Assembly (NCBI GenBank): GCA_014529385.2
Contig: CM043953.1
Location: forward strand, 73,499,872-73,563,871
Length of the DNA stretch: 64,000 bases
Direction of reading: 5' to 3'
DNA from: Adiantum capillus-veneris
Lineage: Eukaryota; Streptophyta; Polypodiopsida; Polypodiales; Pteridaceae
Shown here: positions 1-9,527 of the stretch, in pieces
How positions within the stretch are numbered: the first letter of the stretch is position 1
Layout: the number at the start of each line of letters is the position of its first letter
Program-made: the position numbers and the translations under genes
Notes under the pieces: model-generated
What the model saw: the letters and a program-made list of their open reading frames with translations, nothing else
Databases searched by the model: none
Told to the model about the DNA's origin: nothing

Positions 1-1074
1 TCACAGTAGTTTACTTTCCTAGGAAAAATTCGGCAGAGTTTCCCCTGTAAACTGACCTCTGACCAATATCAACGTGTCAAATGAACCAAGAAAGCTTCAG
101 ATTCTGCAGAAATTTTGGCAGAGTCTCCTTTGTCAAATGGCTCTAGTGTACTAAAAACAGACCAAAAAACAGCTCAAAAAACCATTGTCTCTCTAACACT
201 GTAAGCTATGGGTAAACCTGTCCTGCACCTGTACTATCTCTGATTGTCCTGTCATTGTCCTGTAAGCATAGACTGCGACAATGCCTCAATGGCAGTAAAG
301 CAAAGATGCATTCCCAACTGTCTAACTCACAGTCAATACATCATAGGTGCCTATCTAAGGGTGCTCGAGGGATCGCTCCAAGACCTGTATCACCGAAAGG
401 ATCTCAACATTCGAGAATCCCCCAGCTCAATAAAACCTCACTCGACCCTCAACAAAGGCTGCAGTAAATCTGACAGTACATAGACTTCCCACAAAGTCAT
501 ACATCCACAAATTTCCCACTGTATGTTGTAACCGCTGCGGCGGTTGTTTGCTGCGTGACTCACAGCCAGCAAACCCTCAACAGACATACATCATCTCTGA
601 CAATACATCCCATGTGGAACTACCTGCAATGTCAGGATGAAATCTGGAATATCAAGCAGCAAACACAAGCTACCTGATGAACTAGTGGATGTCGCCTACA
701 GTCTGTGTGTAGATGTGCCCGTGTCGTATGTGACACGCCTCCAAGAACTGTGAGCCATCCTTCGATGTGTAGACAGCCACAAATCAACACTCTGGGAGTG
801 TCGATATCCTCAACACCTGCAGTCGTAGGCCGAAAACCCCAAATTTGCAGAGTCGGATCTGCACCCGCTGAGACCACGTAGTCGAAAATGGCCTGTGCAG
901 AACTTTGTCGAAGCCGAACGGTGACCGAGATGACCTCAGATTGAAGTTCTGAGCACACCAAGCCCTACGGACTGACCCACAAGATTTGGGGCCGTGTCTT
1001 TGCCTGTCGAATTTCACTCCAATCTGAGCTGGTGACTCTAGCCTCCTGCAGTGCTGCCCCGAGCCTCGATCTGA
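1..1074 (-). mobile_element. Interior of a minus-strand LTR element, no recognisable gene
   Basis: This stretch lies immediately inside a tRNA-iMet-type primer-binding site and an LTR, both read on the minus strand, so it should be the leader or start of gag of an element that continues off the left edge of the window. I see only short reading frames and no zinc knuckle, protease or polymerase motif. The superfamily is not determined. Confidence 0.45.
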
Positions 1075-1086
1075 GCTCTGATACCA
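1075..1086 (-). other. Primer-binding site (initiator tRNA-Met type)
   Basis: On the minus strand this reads TGGTATCAGAGC, the usual primer-binding site of plant LTR retrotransposons, complementary to the 3' end of initiator tRNA-Met. It lies 2 bases inside the LTR at 1089-1280. Confidence 0.85.
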
Positions 1087-1088
1087 GT

Positions 1089-1280
1089 TGAAGGAGTACG
1101 AGCGGAAGTGCGACGCGAGAGAGAGTGCGAGAAGAAGAGCACGACGATATGGTGAACTCTCTCTATTGTAATGTGTAGAGCATAGTGAGTTCTTATTAGG
1201 TTTTTACAAAAGAATATGTGTACATACCTGGCGGCCCACCCACTTACCTGGGCGACCACATTGGGCTTTATACCCCAACA
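1089..1280 (-). repeat. 5' LTR of the left-edge LTR element
   Basis: On the minus strand the repeat starts TGTTGGGGTATAAAGCC and ends CTCCTTCA, giving the standard TG...CA borders. It is followed by the primer-binding site. It contains a possible TATA element (GGTATAAAGC) close to its start. Length is about 192 bp. The partner LTR is outside the window, so the target duplication cannot be checked. Confidence 0.75.
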
Positions 1281-1327
1281 TTTCTATGTACTAGGAAACG
1301 GCACCGGTTCGAGTCCGGTCATGGGCT
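1281..1327 (+). pseudogene. tRNA 3' half truncated by LTR-element insertion
   Basis: A T-arm, ACCGG-TTCGAGT-CCGGT (1303-1319), is followed by an acceptor strand CATGGGC and discriminator T. The 5' part of the tRNA is missing because the LTR element border falls at 1280/1281, and the missing part should lie beyond the other LTR, outside the window. A possible anticodon loop containing GTA is visible upstream of the T-arm, but the stem is imperfect, so I do not name the isotype. Confidence 0.45.
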
Positions 1328-1463
1328 AGTAGGAAAGAAAAACGGGAACTTTGCTTTCACTTGTCTGAGGATGAAGAATATTATCTCAACCAAACCAAAA
1401 GAGCCGTGATTCGTTTGGTGTCGCTTGTTTCCTTTCCGATCCTGAAAATGCCAGCAGAAAAGC

Positions 1464-1511
1464 GAGGCGATAGCACCGGGGCTGCCAGAGGTTCAAGTCC
1501 TCTTTGCCTTC
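1464..1511 (+). pseudogene. tRNA-like fragment lacking an anticodon arm
   Basis: The strand GAGGCGA (1464-1470) can pair with TTGCCTT (1504-1510) if G-U pairs are allowed, and the T-arm AGAGG-TTCAAGT-CCTCT (1487-1503) is perfect. Only 16 bases separate the 5' acceptor strand from the T-arm, so an anticodon arm is absent. It is a deleted tRNA relic or a coincidental structure. Confidence 0.3.
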
Positions 1512-1634
1512 ACAAAAGATGGAGTCCTAGGATGGCAGAAATCGAGCGAAATAGACCCTATTCAAGGTATTTCCTCTTCGAAGCTTTGATGAGCCAACCT
1601 ATGTCGCCGTTAACCAAACAGGTAATCTCGATTA

Positions 1635-1660
1635 GGAGGAAATGGGATTTGAACCCTTTG
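1635..1660 (-). pseudogene. tRNA-Ser(GCU)-like 3' end
   Basis: On the minus strand this reads GGGTTCAAATCCC followed by ATTTCCTCC, which matches what I recall of the T-arm and acceptor end of land-plant mitochondrial trnS-GCU. I cannot find a matching 5' half or a GCU anticodon arm in the upstream 90 bases, so it appears to be a 3' fragment. It lies about 100 bp downstream of rrn5 on the same strand. Confidence 0.4.
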
Positions 1661-1759
1661 CTCCTTGTCTAAAGTAATATGAATGGTGTAGCTCTTTCAT
1701 TGCATTGTTTTTGGCCGATACCAGATTTGCATCTGAAGGCAATCGCTTACAATTTGTGG

Positions 1760-1876
1760 GTCCGGGCTGTCAACCACGTCTCCCGAGAATTCTCAGTACA
1801 TATGGCAGAAAACTCTTTTCACATATCGAGGTCGGAGTGGAATCGGGTGTTCCGCGTTTTACTAGGATGCCCGGAC
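1760..1876 (-). rRNA. rrn5: Mitochondrial-type 5S rRNA (rrn5), in a NUMT
   Basis: On the minus strand the characteristic blocks of plant mitochondrial 5S rRNA appear in order: CCGGGCA at the 5' end, ACACCCGATTCCACTCCGAC, CTCGATATGTG, GCCATATGTACTGAGAA, CGGGAGACGTGGT and a terminal AGCCCGG that can pair with the 5' end to form helix I. The length of about 115 bases is right for 5S. The plastid and cytosolic 5S RNAs have different cores. In plant mitochondria rrn5 usually follows rrn18, but I see no rrn18 3' end upstream (1880-2100). As an inserted copy it is probably not functional. Confidence 0.8.
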
Positions 1877-2309
1877 AGAACGAACACGCTTGATTGATGA
1901 ATAAAAGAGTGCTAACGACAAAAGCACCTGCCGGAGAAAGTGCAAATACAGCTGGTACAAGGATCGTTCAATCGCTACCAACCTTTTGTGTTATTTGTTC
2001 TGAATGTATATGCCATGGTTTTGTGAATCAATGTTTCGTTGATGATCTCTCGGTAAGTCATTAGCCTAGGCTAACAACCGTAAGCCAGACCGCCAACGTC
2101 AAGGCGAGATCACATTGGTCCGGTCCCCGTTAGCCCAGTGGAAGGATGAGGTGCATCCACTCAGATAGCAAGGGGAGGTCGGATGACTACGGCCACGTCA
2201 ATCCGCCGCTAGCAATTGTCTAGCTTATGCTACTAACTGAAACCCTCACCGGTTTCATCGGGCCCTGCCTACTCGGAAATCTTTCTCAGCATAAGTACGT
2301 AAAATAAGG

Positions 2310-2543
2310 CTAAAGGTCAATCTTTGACAATTCGTTGATGATCTCTTGGTTGGTTACCGACTCTCGCCAATAACCGTGAGCGGAACGGCCATCAGCAAGG
2401 CGGATCATCCTACGTTCCGGGATTGGGGCTTGAGGGGGAACCCCAATAATCTCAGATTGACAGAGCAGTGCCCAACTGAATGATAGATACTCCGATCCAG
2501 TTTCGCTCATGACTTCCCCGGACTTAAACCGGTGGCGTTTCAC
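2310..2543 (-). other. 77-codon open frame in the NUMT-like block, unidentified
   Basis: A frame beginning next to a tRNA-like T-arm (minus strand CACCGG-TTTAAGT-CCGG near 2530) encodes an unrecognised product containing IRLADGRSAHGYW. A diverged copy of part of it lies around 2041-2110 on the same strand but is interrupted by a stop. I do not recognise the protein, and it may be non-coding. Confidence 0.2.
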
Positions 2544-2575
2544 ATGGGAATGCTCTATCCAAAGGTAGCAGCTAC

Positions 2576-3250
2576 ATAAGGCTTGACATGAGCACTTTTT
2601 TGCAATTTTCTCAAAGACAGTCTTTTTATGATTTTTTTAAAGCCTATAAATCAAGTCAAAACTTAATTTGGCCTAAAATGTCAAGAAAAAGTAAATCATC
2701 TGAGTTTTGGTCAACTTCTTGAAATTTTTTACCTCGAAGTGTCTTTGAGCTTACCCACTGATTCGGACAACTCTTAGGCTTACGTCTAGTCGGATTGAGG
2801 GAATTCGAGTCTTTTTCAGCTATTTCTAGCCGTAGACCTGAAATTCTGCAACTTTACATAACAACTGACCTTGATTCTTTCAGAGAGAGCAATGTTCTGA
2901 AATCCACCTCGGATACTACTTACCCTACTCCTAGTTTCTCATGCAATGGGGTTGTGGAAAGTGTCCACAAACACTCGTTTTCTTGTGTTTTTTGTTTTTC
3001 AGAGTCTTGATCTTAAGACTTGTCTCGTCTACCAATCATTCTCCAAATTCTAATCTAAATCTACAATCCTACAGTCCTAAAGGTACTCAGCAAGTACGAT
3101 TACTTCCAAGCTACCTCTACACAGCCAAAGACGACAATCTTAAGTTGTGCGGTTTCTAAATGAGAGTTTTGAACTCTAGGCGAATCCTAGAGGAAGTTAA
3201 AGGACAATACACAAGACGCTCGTGTTTTTTCCTAGTTTAGGTCTCTTCGA
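2576..3250. other. AT-rich stretch without recognisable genes
   Basis: There are only short frames and no family motif. If the primer-binding-site-like motif at 3251-3268 is real, this is the leader region of a decayed minus-strand Gypsy element. Confidence 0.4.
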
Positions 3251-3268
3251 TCCCCGGTAGCGGCACCA
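3251..3268 (-). other. Athila/Tat-like primer-binding-site motif
   Basis: On the minus strand this reads TGGTGCCGCTACCGGGGA, close to the TGGCGCCGTTGCCGGGGA motif found just inside the 5' LTR of many plant Athila/Tat Gypsy elements. It is followed, two bases further out, by a TG that could be the inner LTR border at 3271. Confidence 0.45.
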
Positions 3269-3270
3269 AA

Positions 3271-3960
3271 TGTGGGACGCTTGTCTAACCTCACTATCCT
3301 ATCTTATTGCACTATTAGCGAGAACCACGATTAATTTGTCAAACCATGGGATGAAGCTGACTCGACTAGTGCATAGAGGCTACAAGAGATTGTCAATCTC
3401 TTGGAAAACAACTAACAACTCGCATCTAACTCAAGCTACACTCAAGTGACTGAATTCACCAAAAGCCAATCACTCATCGGCAAGCAAACCACATCCGTTA
3501 CAGCATCAAATGACATCCAAACGTAACGAAACTTCTAGGACAAGTTTATAATACCTAAGCACACATGCCTATGGTCTCAAACCCCACTTTAGGTCAATTT
3601 CCAAAATCGTAATTATTAACAGTAGTGGATTTTTGACCTAGTCGTTTTTTACCCAGAATGCATCTAAATGCTTAGCAATGATGCCCCAATACCCCGCATA
3701 TGCTTAGTTTTCAATTTAAAAGTGTAAATTCCTAGTTATGATGAAATTAGGCCGCGGGTTGGTGACGTGAGAGAAGTGAGCGCCGTTAGCTCACGCTGTG
3801 TATTTCTTATCCAAAACTTAATAAAATCTTAGTAAGATTGGCTTTTATACCTTAGCCAAGGTTTTTGAGTGGTCAAAACTAATAATATGGAGTTCTACCA
3901 AAGCTGGGAATTGACTGCTGATACAATCTAGAAGCTTGTATCCCCGGCTCATTAATTACA
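3271..3960 (-). repeat. Possible decayed LTR of a Gypsy element
   Basis: The inner border is inferred from the adjacent primer-binding-site motif. The outer border is guessed at a CA near 3960 (TGTAATTAATGAGCC on the minus strand). There is no second LTR in the window and no coding sequence attached. Confidence 0.25.
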
Positions 3961-4174
3961 AAGTTTACCAAGAAAATAGGAGTTACAATATTCTTGATTT
4001 ATCAAAATAATAATTGTTTTACAAGGAGAACTCTGAAAAATGGTGTCCATGTTAGCTTGCTGCTAACAATTTGCTTCGGTAGATCATGTCTTTGAATATA
4101 ATTTTTCACATTGAAATGAGGGATCATTTTTTTGTGAAAGTGCCTTTTTTTTATGTCTTTAAAAAAGGGACCAT

Positions 4175-4182
4175 TATAAAAG
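4175..4182 (+). promoter_or_regulatory. TATA box of the gene remnant at 4264
   Basis: TATAAAAG lies about 82 bp upstream of the first ATG of the broken gene at 4264. That spacing would leave a leader of roughly 50-60 bases, which is normal for plant genes. Confidence 0.5.
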
Positions 4183-4263
4183 GGGGGGCGCATAACTCAT
4201 TCACACTTTTCACTTTTGCAACTCTTGAGCTCCTCCACTCTCTATCTACACCCCAGGCTAGAC

Positions 4264-5860
4264 ATGGACACATCCACAGCCTCCGAATCTGTACCCACAT
4301 CCACCCCTTTGTCACGCGTCAACCTCTTCCTAGAGGACACCAAATACAAAGGGAAGTTGGACCTCCACACCTCCTTTACTCCTCTCCCTGACCTTGACGC
4401 CACAACTGCCCTTCACATGAATGCATTTGCCGAGATTTCTACATTCATGGAGGAGCACGTCATAAAATATTATGTATCTATCTCCCCACATGCAGGGATA
4501 TGGGTGCCTTGTGACTTTTTTCGCTACATATACAAAGGTGATTGCCCATTCTCCAAGCGTTTGCAACGATTTCAAGAAATTGCCACCGACGCATGTCATT
4601 TCTTGGACGAGCAAGCCCCAGGGGTGTCAGCGCTCAAGAAGCGAAGTTGGGGTTGGAGTACCTTTCTCGGCTAGCAACATTCATCTTCTTGGTGAGCGAG
4701 GAACCTGATTTGGAGGAGCTCCGTCTACCACACCTTCAGGTTGGGTCCTTCATCAAGGACATCAAGGAGCAGGTGGTTGACCCCATGAATCTTGTAGCAA
4801 AATCACAAACACTTTAGCTCGAGTACCCCAAGGGGCTCGACGAGTGGTAGAGAAATCACATTGTGGCTAGACCTAGTGACATTATAGTTCCACTACCATT
4901 GACGGATGAGGCTATCCCAGAGGTGGAAATAAGCCACTTCTCCTCAGTGGTAGTGTATGGGGAGGAGTATGTGTTTTATGCATGATTTGGAGAAAGCATT
5001 TGGCATGCGCATGGATGAATGCTTGAGCGTGCTATGCAATAGCACCAACTGTCCCTTGGACAATACGCCAGATGCCCTTGAAAGCAAGCTCTTGCCACTT
5101 GGGGACTCTCTTGCTGACACTATTGCAATTTTGTGTGCGAAGGTCCTGGCAGCAGAGCAGTTGCACGTGGTTGAGGAAGAATTCCAAGCCATGCAAGCCA
5201 AGGTTGAGGCCGCTAGGATGCCTATGCCACTACGCAATCCCCCATCTGATGATCCAAAGCTCGTAGCTGTGGTGCATGGGAGCATTGACTTGGATGGAAA
5301 GGGCAATAGGGAGGAGGACGACAAGAGCAGGAGGTAAACTCTATCCTAATTTTCATGTTATTATTTTATCCTTCATTGTCTTTTTTCTCAACCTTGATTG
5401 GTTTATGAGAGGTGGTCGCGGAGGTTGATGATTTTGCAGCAAGGACGGGTGGCAAGCGGACGGGATTTGGACCTCAGTCTTCCCTTGCGCATTACCTAGG
5501 ACAACTCCCCCCTGGTGATGTGGCCATTGTCCATAATGAATTTACTCCCCAAGCCCATTTTATGACTTGGTCGTTGAAAGCTTTGAGCAAGGTTTTGTGT
5601 TTGAGCACCATTGCTCAAACTGCGCATCTTGTGTTCTTAGTGTGTAGATCCCTTGTATGCATAGCATTTGGCACTGGCTTTCGTGGTAAAGTGCTTGCCC
5701 AGATAGGGATGCATGCTTCCATTGGCTCAACTACCCAAAGACCATAGCGCAGTCCCACTTGAATGGGGAGTTGCCTTACGTGCAAGAGAGGCGCCAAGAA
5801 ATGGTCAAGAAAATTATGAACTCCTCAGATCATGATGTAAAATCAACTATTTGGAAGTAA
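4264..5860 (+). pseudogene. Broken gene of unknown function, probably multi-exon
   Basis: The first frame starts at the ATG at 4264, downstream of a TATA box, and reads about 120 residues before the frame shifts near 4625 into one with GLEYLSRLATFIFLVSEEP. That frame meets stops at 4815 and 4848, and another shift occurs near 4978. It then reads through an acidic segment to a good splice donor (GAG|GTAAAC, 5334). A matching acceptor before about 5411 leads to VAEVDDFAARTGGKRTGFG. The frame changes again near 5575 into a Cys/His-rich part (HHCSNCASC) with further stops, ending at a TAA near 5860. I recognise no family. It could be a decayed transposon gene or a host gene. Three or more disruptions make it very unlikely to be functional. 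Confidence 0.5.
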
Positions 5861-5869
5861 TAAAAAATA

Positions 5870-6384
5870 TTTCGAATTGTCTCTCTATCTTGTAGATTCT
5901 TCTAAATGTGATCTGTCAATCTTGAAAATTGTTGTAATTGGTGATATGTTTCAATAAGCTGTGTCTTTTTTGCTTGAAGTAACAACACAGTGGAAGTTGG
6001 ATGCACATGATACTTCTTTGAACTTACCTTAATTCTGGGGACAGTATAAAACACATCTGAGTGAAAAGAAGTGGTTTCTCTAAAATAATGCTGCAAAAAA
6101 AATTGCTTTCACTTAATCTATATATTTTAAGTATCCTAGGGGGCAGAGAAGCCTACCAAGTGCAAAAAAAAGGGTGGTCACAAGGACGTGAAAATGGCCC
6201 ATCCATCAGTTTTGGATGGCCAATTTGTGCACCCTTGTGGCCACCCTTTTTATTGCATATTGAACCTATGTTTGCACTCAAGGACACTAGAAAATGTGAG
6301 ATCAACTCAGACTTTAAGTTTTCAAGCATACTATCACCTCCTTCAGCTCTACTTAATACTTCCCTACACCAAAAGGCCCAATTA
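5870..6384. repeat. First unit of a 320-bp repeat array
   Basis: The second half of this stretch (from about 6130) is repeated at 11927-12240 and 12241-12480. The unit contains a central hairpin and an ACCAAAAGGCCCAATTACAT segment. The upstream part (5870-6130) holds nothing recognisable. Confidence 0.7.
6161..6257. repeat. Hairpin (foldback) 1
   Basis: A run of TGCA plus A's followed by GGGTGGTCACAAGG is mirrored by CCTTGTGGCCACCC followed by T's and TTGCA. The loop region holds ATCCATC...GGATGG. The arms are about 45 bp with several mismatches. The same structure occurs at 12021-12119 and 12346-12444, suggesting a MITE-like foldback unit. Confidence 0.7.
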
Positions 6385-6389
6385 CATTG

Positions 6390-7124
6390 TGTTAGGAAAT
6401 GAGACGTAGCTAAATAGATAATTGAGTAGATTTCTTAATGGAGAGAGACAGGTTTACATACACGATATTATAGAGTAGAGAGAGAGAGAGAGAGAGTACA
6501 CACGATATACGTGGTTCACCCAATGTGGGCTACGTCCACGGGAAAGCAGTCACTGAATGGCTTTAGTACTTCAAAACAAGAAGTAATTTACAAAGGAATT
6601 ATACCCTTAATAGAGCTCCCGCCTTGCTTCACTCTCACCACCTCACACCCACCTTCTTGCATCAACTTCACACTATGAAATGTGTGTAGAAATGGCCTCC
6701 TTTTATAGGCCAAAAGTCCTGCCCTCTCTCATGAGCGACAGCCATGTGTAGCCGTCCTTGTGTGAATAAGTCCAAATCGGACCCTCCAATCCGCCCATGT
6801 GTGGCCGCCCTTGTGTAGACAAATCCGCTTTTGAATTCGGCCACCGGCCACCGGCCAATCGACCGGTCGATTTCCGACCACTTTTCGACCGCCATCTGGC
6901 CATAATATTGCGGCGAAAAGGAATATTTCGACGAGGGAAAAAAAAAGTCTTGGGGGCTTCCGCCCCCGAGGCCCCTAAAGTTGCCCCTGAATTTTTGGTC
7001 GTGAAAATTTTGGTTTCCGGCGAGTGATTTTCCTTCACACACGATGGCTTCTGCTCATAATGGGGGCCTTACAAATGTGCGTTTTTACCACAGAAATTAC
7101 AAGGGGTAGGCTCCATACTTAACA
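6390..7124 (-). repeat. 3' LTR of the Copia element
   Basis: The 735-bp repeat runs TGTTAGG...CTTAACA and matches 11133-11921 closely. It contains a short (GA)n tract (about 6477-6496) and a CCACCGGCCA-rich patch near 6840. Confidence 0.9.
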
Positions 7125-7464
7125 ATCTCCCACTTGGAGACTGATCTCCAAACCTGTGACTACTTTCCATCCTGGCTTCTTATCCTTGAATGTCGATTGA
7201 AGATGAGCAAAAGCTCATCTTCTCCTTGTTGACCACCTTTGTAAACATGTCTGCAGGATTTTCACTTGTATGCACCTTTCCTAGCTTTAGCTATTCCTCT
7301 TCCAAAAGAGTGCGTATGAAGTGATATCTCACCTCAATGTACTTTGTCCTTGAATAAAAGACTGAGTTCTTCACAAGATGGATAGCACTTTGGCTATCAC
7401 TGTACAAGACACAATTGTCTTGTTTTAACCCAAGCTCTTCTAAGAATCTGTGAAGCCACAGAAT

Positions 7465-7881
7465 TTATTTGCTTGCCTCCGTCATTGCTACATACTCTGC
7501 TTCCGTGGTAGAAAGTGAGACCACTTTCTGCAGCTTTGAAGCCCAGCTTATTGTTGTGCCTCCAACTATGAAGACATAGCCAGTAGTGCTCCTTCGAGTA
7601 TCTTTGTCACATGCCATATCTGCATCAGCATACCCTTCTAGAAAAATATCAGTTCCTCCAAAATACAAAACATTTGTTGTTGTCCCTTTTAGATACCTAA
7701 GTATCCACTTCACAGCTTGCCAGTGCTCTTTACCTGGGTTGTCCATAAACCTACTTACAACTCCCACTGCATGTGCCATGTCTGGCCTTGTACAAACCAT
7801 AGCATACATAAGAGAACCTACCGCTGCAGCATATGGAACTTTAGACATATAGGCTATTTCCTCTTGTGTCTTTGGACACAT
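7465..7881 (-). pseudogene. Copia RNase H segment
   Basis: This frame encodes the region between RT and the end of pol: VGSLMYAMVCTRPDMAHAVG, then GYADADMACDKDTRRSTTGY (first RNase H Asp) and SLSTTEAEYVAMTEAS (catalytic Glu). A stop follows immediately where the family normally continues for another 80-90 residues, and the downstream DNA to 7124 carries several more stops. It is separated by a frameshift from the RT frame at 7854-8954. Confidence 0.85.
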
Positions 7882-8954
7882 ATCTTGGTTAGTTTAGAAT
7901 GACAAGCCAAAGGTGTAGAAATTGTTTTTGCATTTTGCATTGCAAACCTTTCTAGTACCTTCTTGATGTAATCCTCTTGAGATAGCTTTATTGTCTTCTT
8001 CGTCCTGTCCCTTGATATTTTCATACCAAGTATCCTCTTTGCAGCACCTAAATCTTTCATTGAAAAATATTTAGACAGCTCCTCTTTTAGGTCTTTGATG
8101 TCCTGCATGTTAGCACTTGCAATCAGTATGTCATCAACATACAACATTAGGATGATGAACTTCCCATCTCCCAAATTCTTCGTGTAGACACAATGATCTG
8201 AGTTGCATCTTCTGAATCCATGATCTAATATCCATCGATCGAACTTCAAGTACCATTTTCTTGATGCTTGCTTTAATCCATACAAGCTTTTCTTTAATCT
8301 GCAAACTATTTTCTCCTTACCTTTTACTTCATAGCCCTTTGGTTGAAGCATGTAGATTTCCTCCTCTAAGTCACCGTGAGGGAATGCCGTATTTACATCC
8401 ACTTGCTCGGGATTTAGATGATAATCATCCACAAGGCTTAAGAAAAGCCTAATTGAGTTCATTTTTACAACAGGAGAAAATATTTCATTGAAGTCAATAC
8501 CTTTCTTTTGAGAAAACCCTTTTACCACAAGCCTAGACTTGTACCTTTTCTTCCCACCTTCTTCTTCCTTCAGCTTGTACATCCATTTGTTTTGAAGTGC
8601 CCGCTTACCTTTAGGAAACTCAACCAACTCCCATGTTTGGTTGTGATGTAGTGAGTCCATCTCCACTTGCATGTTTTTTGTCCATTCTTCTTTGGATTCG
8701 TGTTGCATAGCTTCTTCATATGATTCCGACTCTCCAGAATCTGAAATCAAGAGATGGTTGAAGGAAGGAACAAATCTTTCTAGAGGTCTACTTTCTCTTT
8801 TAGATCTTTGGGGAATAGGTTGAGTCTCCTCATTTGGTTGACGTTGTTGCACATTGTCACCGTTTGCAGTCCTTGAGTCTTCACCGTCCTCAAGCTCCAT
8901 GTACTCATCACCTGTTTCTTTTGTTTGTTTTCTTTCCAAGTAATCTTTGTACAT
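7854..8954 (-). pseudogene. Copia reverse transcriptase
   Basis: The frame of 366 codons starts within the linker between integrase and RT and contains NQTWELVEFPKGKRAL, the RT block DVNTAFPHGDLEEEIYM, SLYGLKQASRKWY and the catalytic YVDDIL, all in family order. It breaks near 7890 after STPLACHSKLTK, where the C-terminal RT/RNase H frame (7465-7881) should join. The PHGDLEEE segment shows FLHGDLEEE changed to FPHGDLEEE, one of many likely missense changes. Confidence 0.88.
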
Positions 8955-9011
8955 ATTTTGTTTGTTAAAAATTACATCCCTACTCCTTAAGATTTTACCA
9001 TCTTCACGATT

Positions 9012-9326
9012 CTATACGCGATACCCAAAGTCACCTTCTCCATAGCCAATGAAGAAACAATTTTTGGACTTTGCATCTAGCTTTGATCTTAGGCTTCTAT
9101 CTATGTGCATGAAAGCCTCACACCCAAACACTTTGAGAAATGCATAATTCACCGGTTTACCTGTCCATGCCTCTTCTAGAACTCCCCCATCCAATGCCGT
9201 TGAGGGTGACCGGTTGATCAAGTACACAAACGTACTTACAGCTTCCACCCAAAGCTCAAGCGGTAGGCTTGCATGTAGCCGCATGCTTCGTGCTCGCTCC
9301 ATGATTATTCTGTTCATCCTTTCCAA
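9012..9326 (-). pseudogene. Copia integrase C-terminal part
   Basis: Encodes the conserved end of the integrase core and the linker after it: ERMNRIIMERARSMRLHASL, AVSTFVYLINRSPSTAL, KVFGCEAFMHIDRSLRSKLD and NCFFIGYGEGDFGYRV. The catalytic Glu region (PQQNGVMERMNR in intact relatives) is broken at the 5' end by a frameshift near 9330. The next 200 bp (9326-9528) hold the rest of the integrase core in another frame with deletions. Confidence 0.82.
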
Positions 9327-9527
9327 AATCCCATTTTGTTGAGGTGTCCTTGGGGTTGTCCTTTGCCTCTGAATGCCATGGCTAGCACAAAAGCTTTCAA
9401 AAGCTTGGCTGCAATATTCACCTCAATTGTCGGATTTAAGGCATTTAACCTTGGTACCTGGTTCATTCTCCACAAAGGCTTTCCACCTTTAAAATATGGA
9501 AAATACATTGGACTTATTCTTCATGAC

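Larger units (their letters stand above)
1281..2575. other. Probable mitochondrial DNA insertion (NUMT)
   Basis: This GC-richer block contains a plant-mitochondrial-type 5S rRNA on the minus strand and several tRNA 3' ends (T-arm plus acceptor strand) on both strands, packed as in an organelle genome. It is bounded on the left by an LTR element and on the right by AT-rich nuclear-like DNA. From 1880 to 2575 I see no identifiable gene, only a diverged pair of repeats (about 2041-2110 and 2335-2405) and one 77-codon frame on the minus strand (2310-2543). The nuclear location is inferred from the retrotransposons and microsatellites around it. Confidence 0.65.

Noticed and set aside
1464-1511. 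A functional tRNA gene
   Set aside because: There is no anticodon arm between the paired acceptor strands and the T-arm.
1281-2575. Plastid origin of the organelle-like block
   Set aside because: The 5S rRNA matches the mitochondrial, not the plastid, type, and no plastid gene was recognised.
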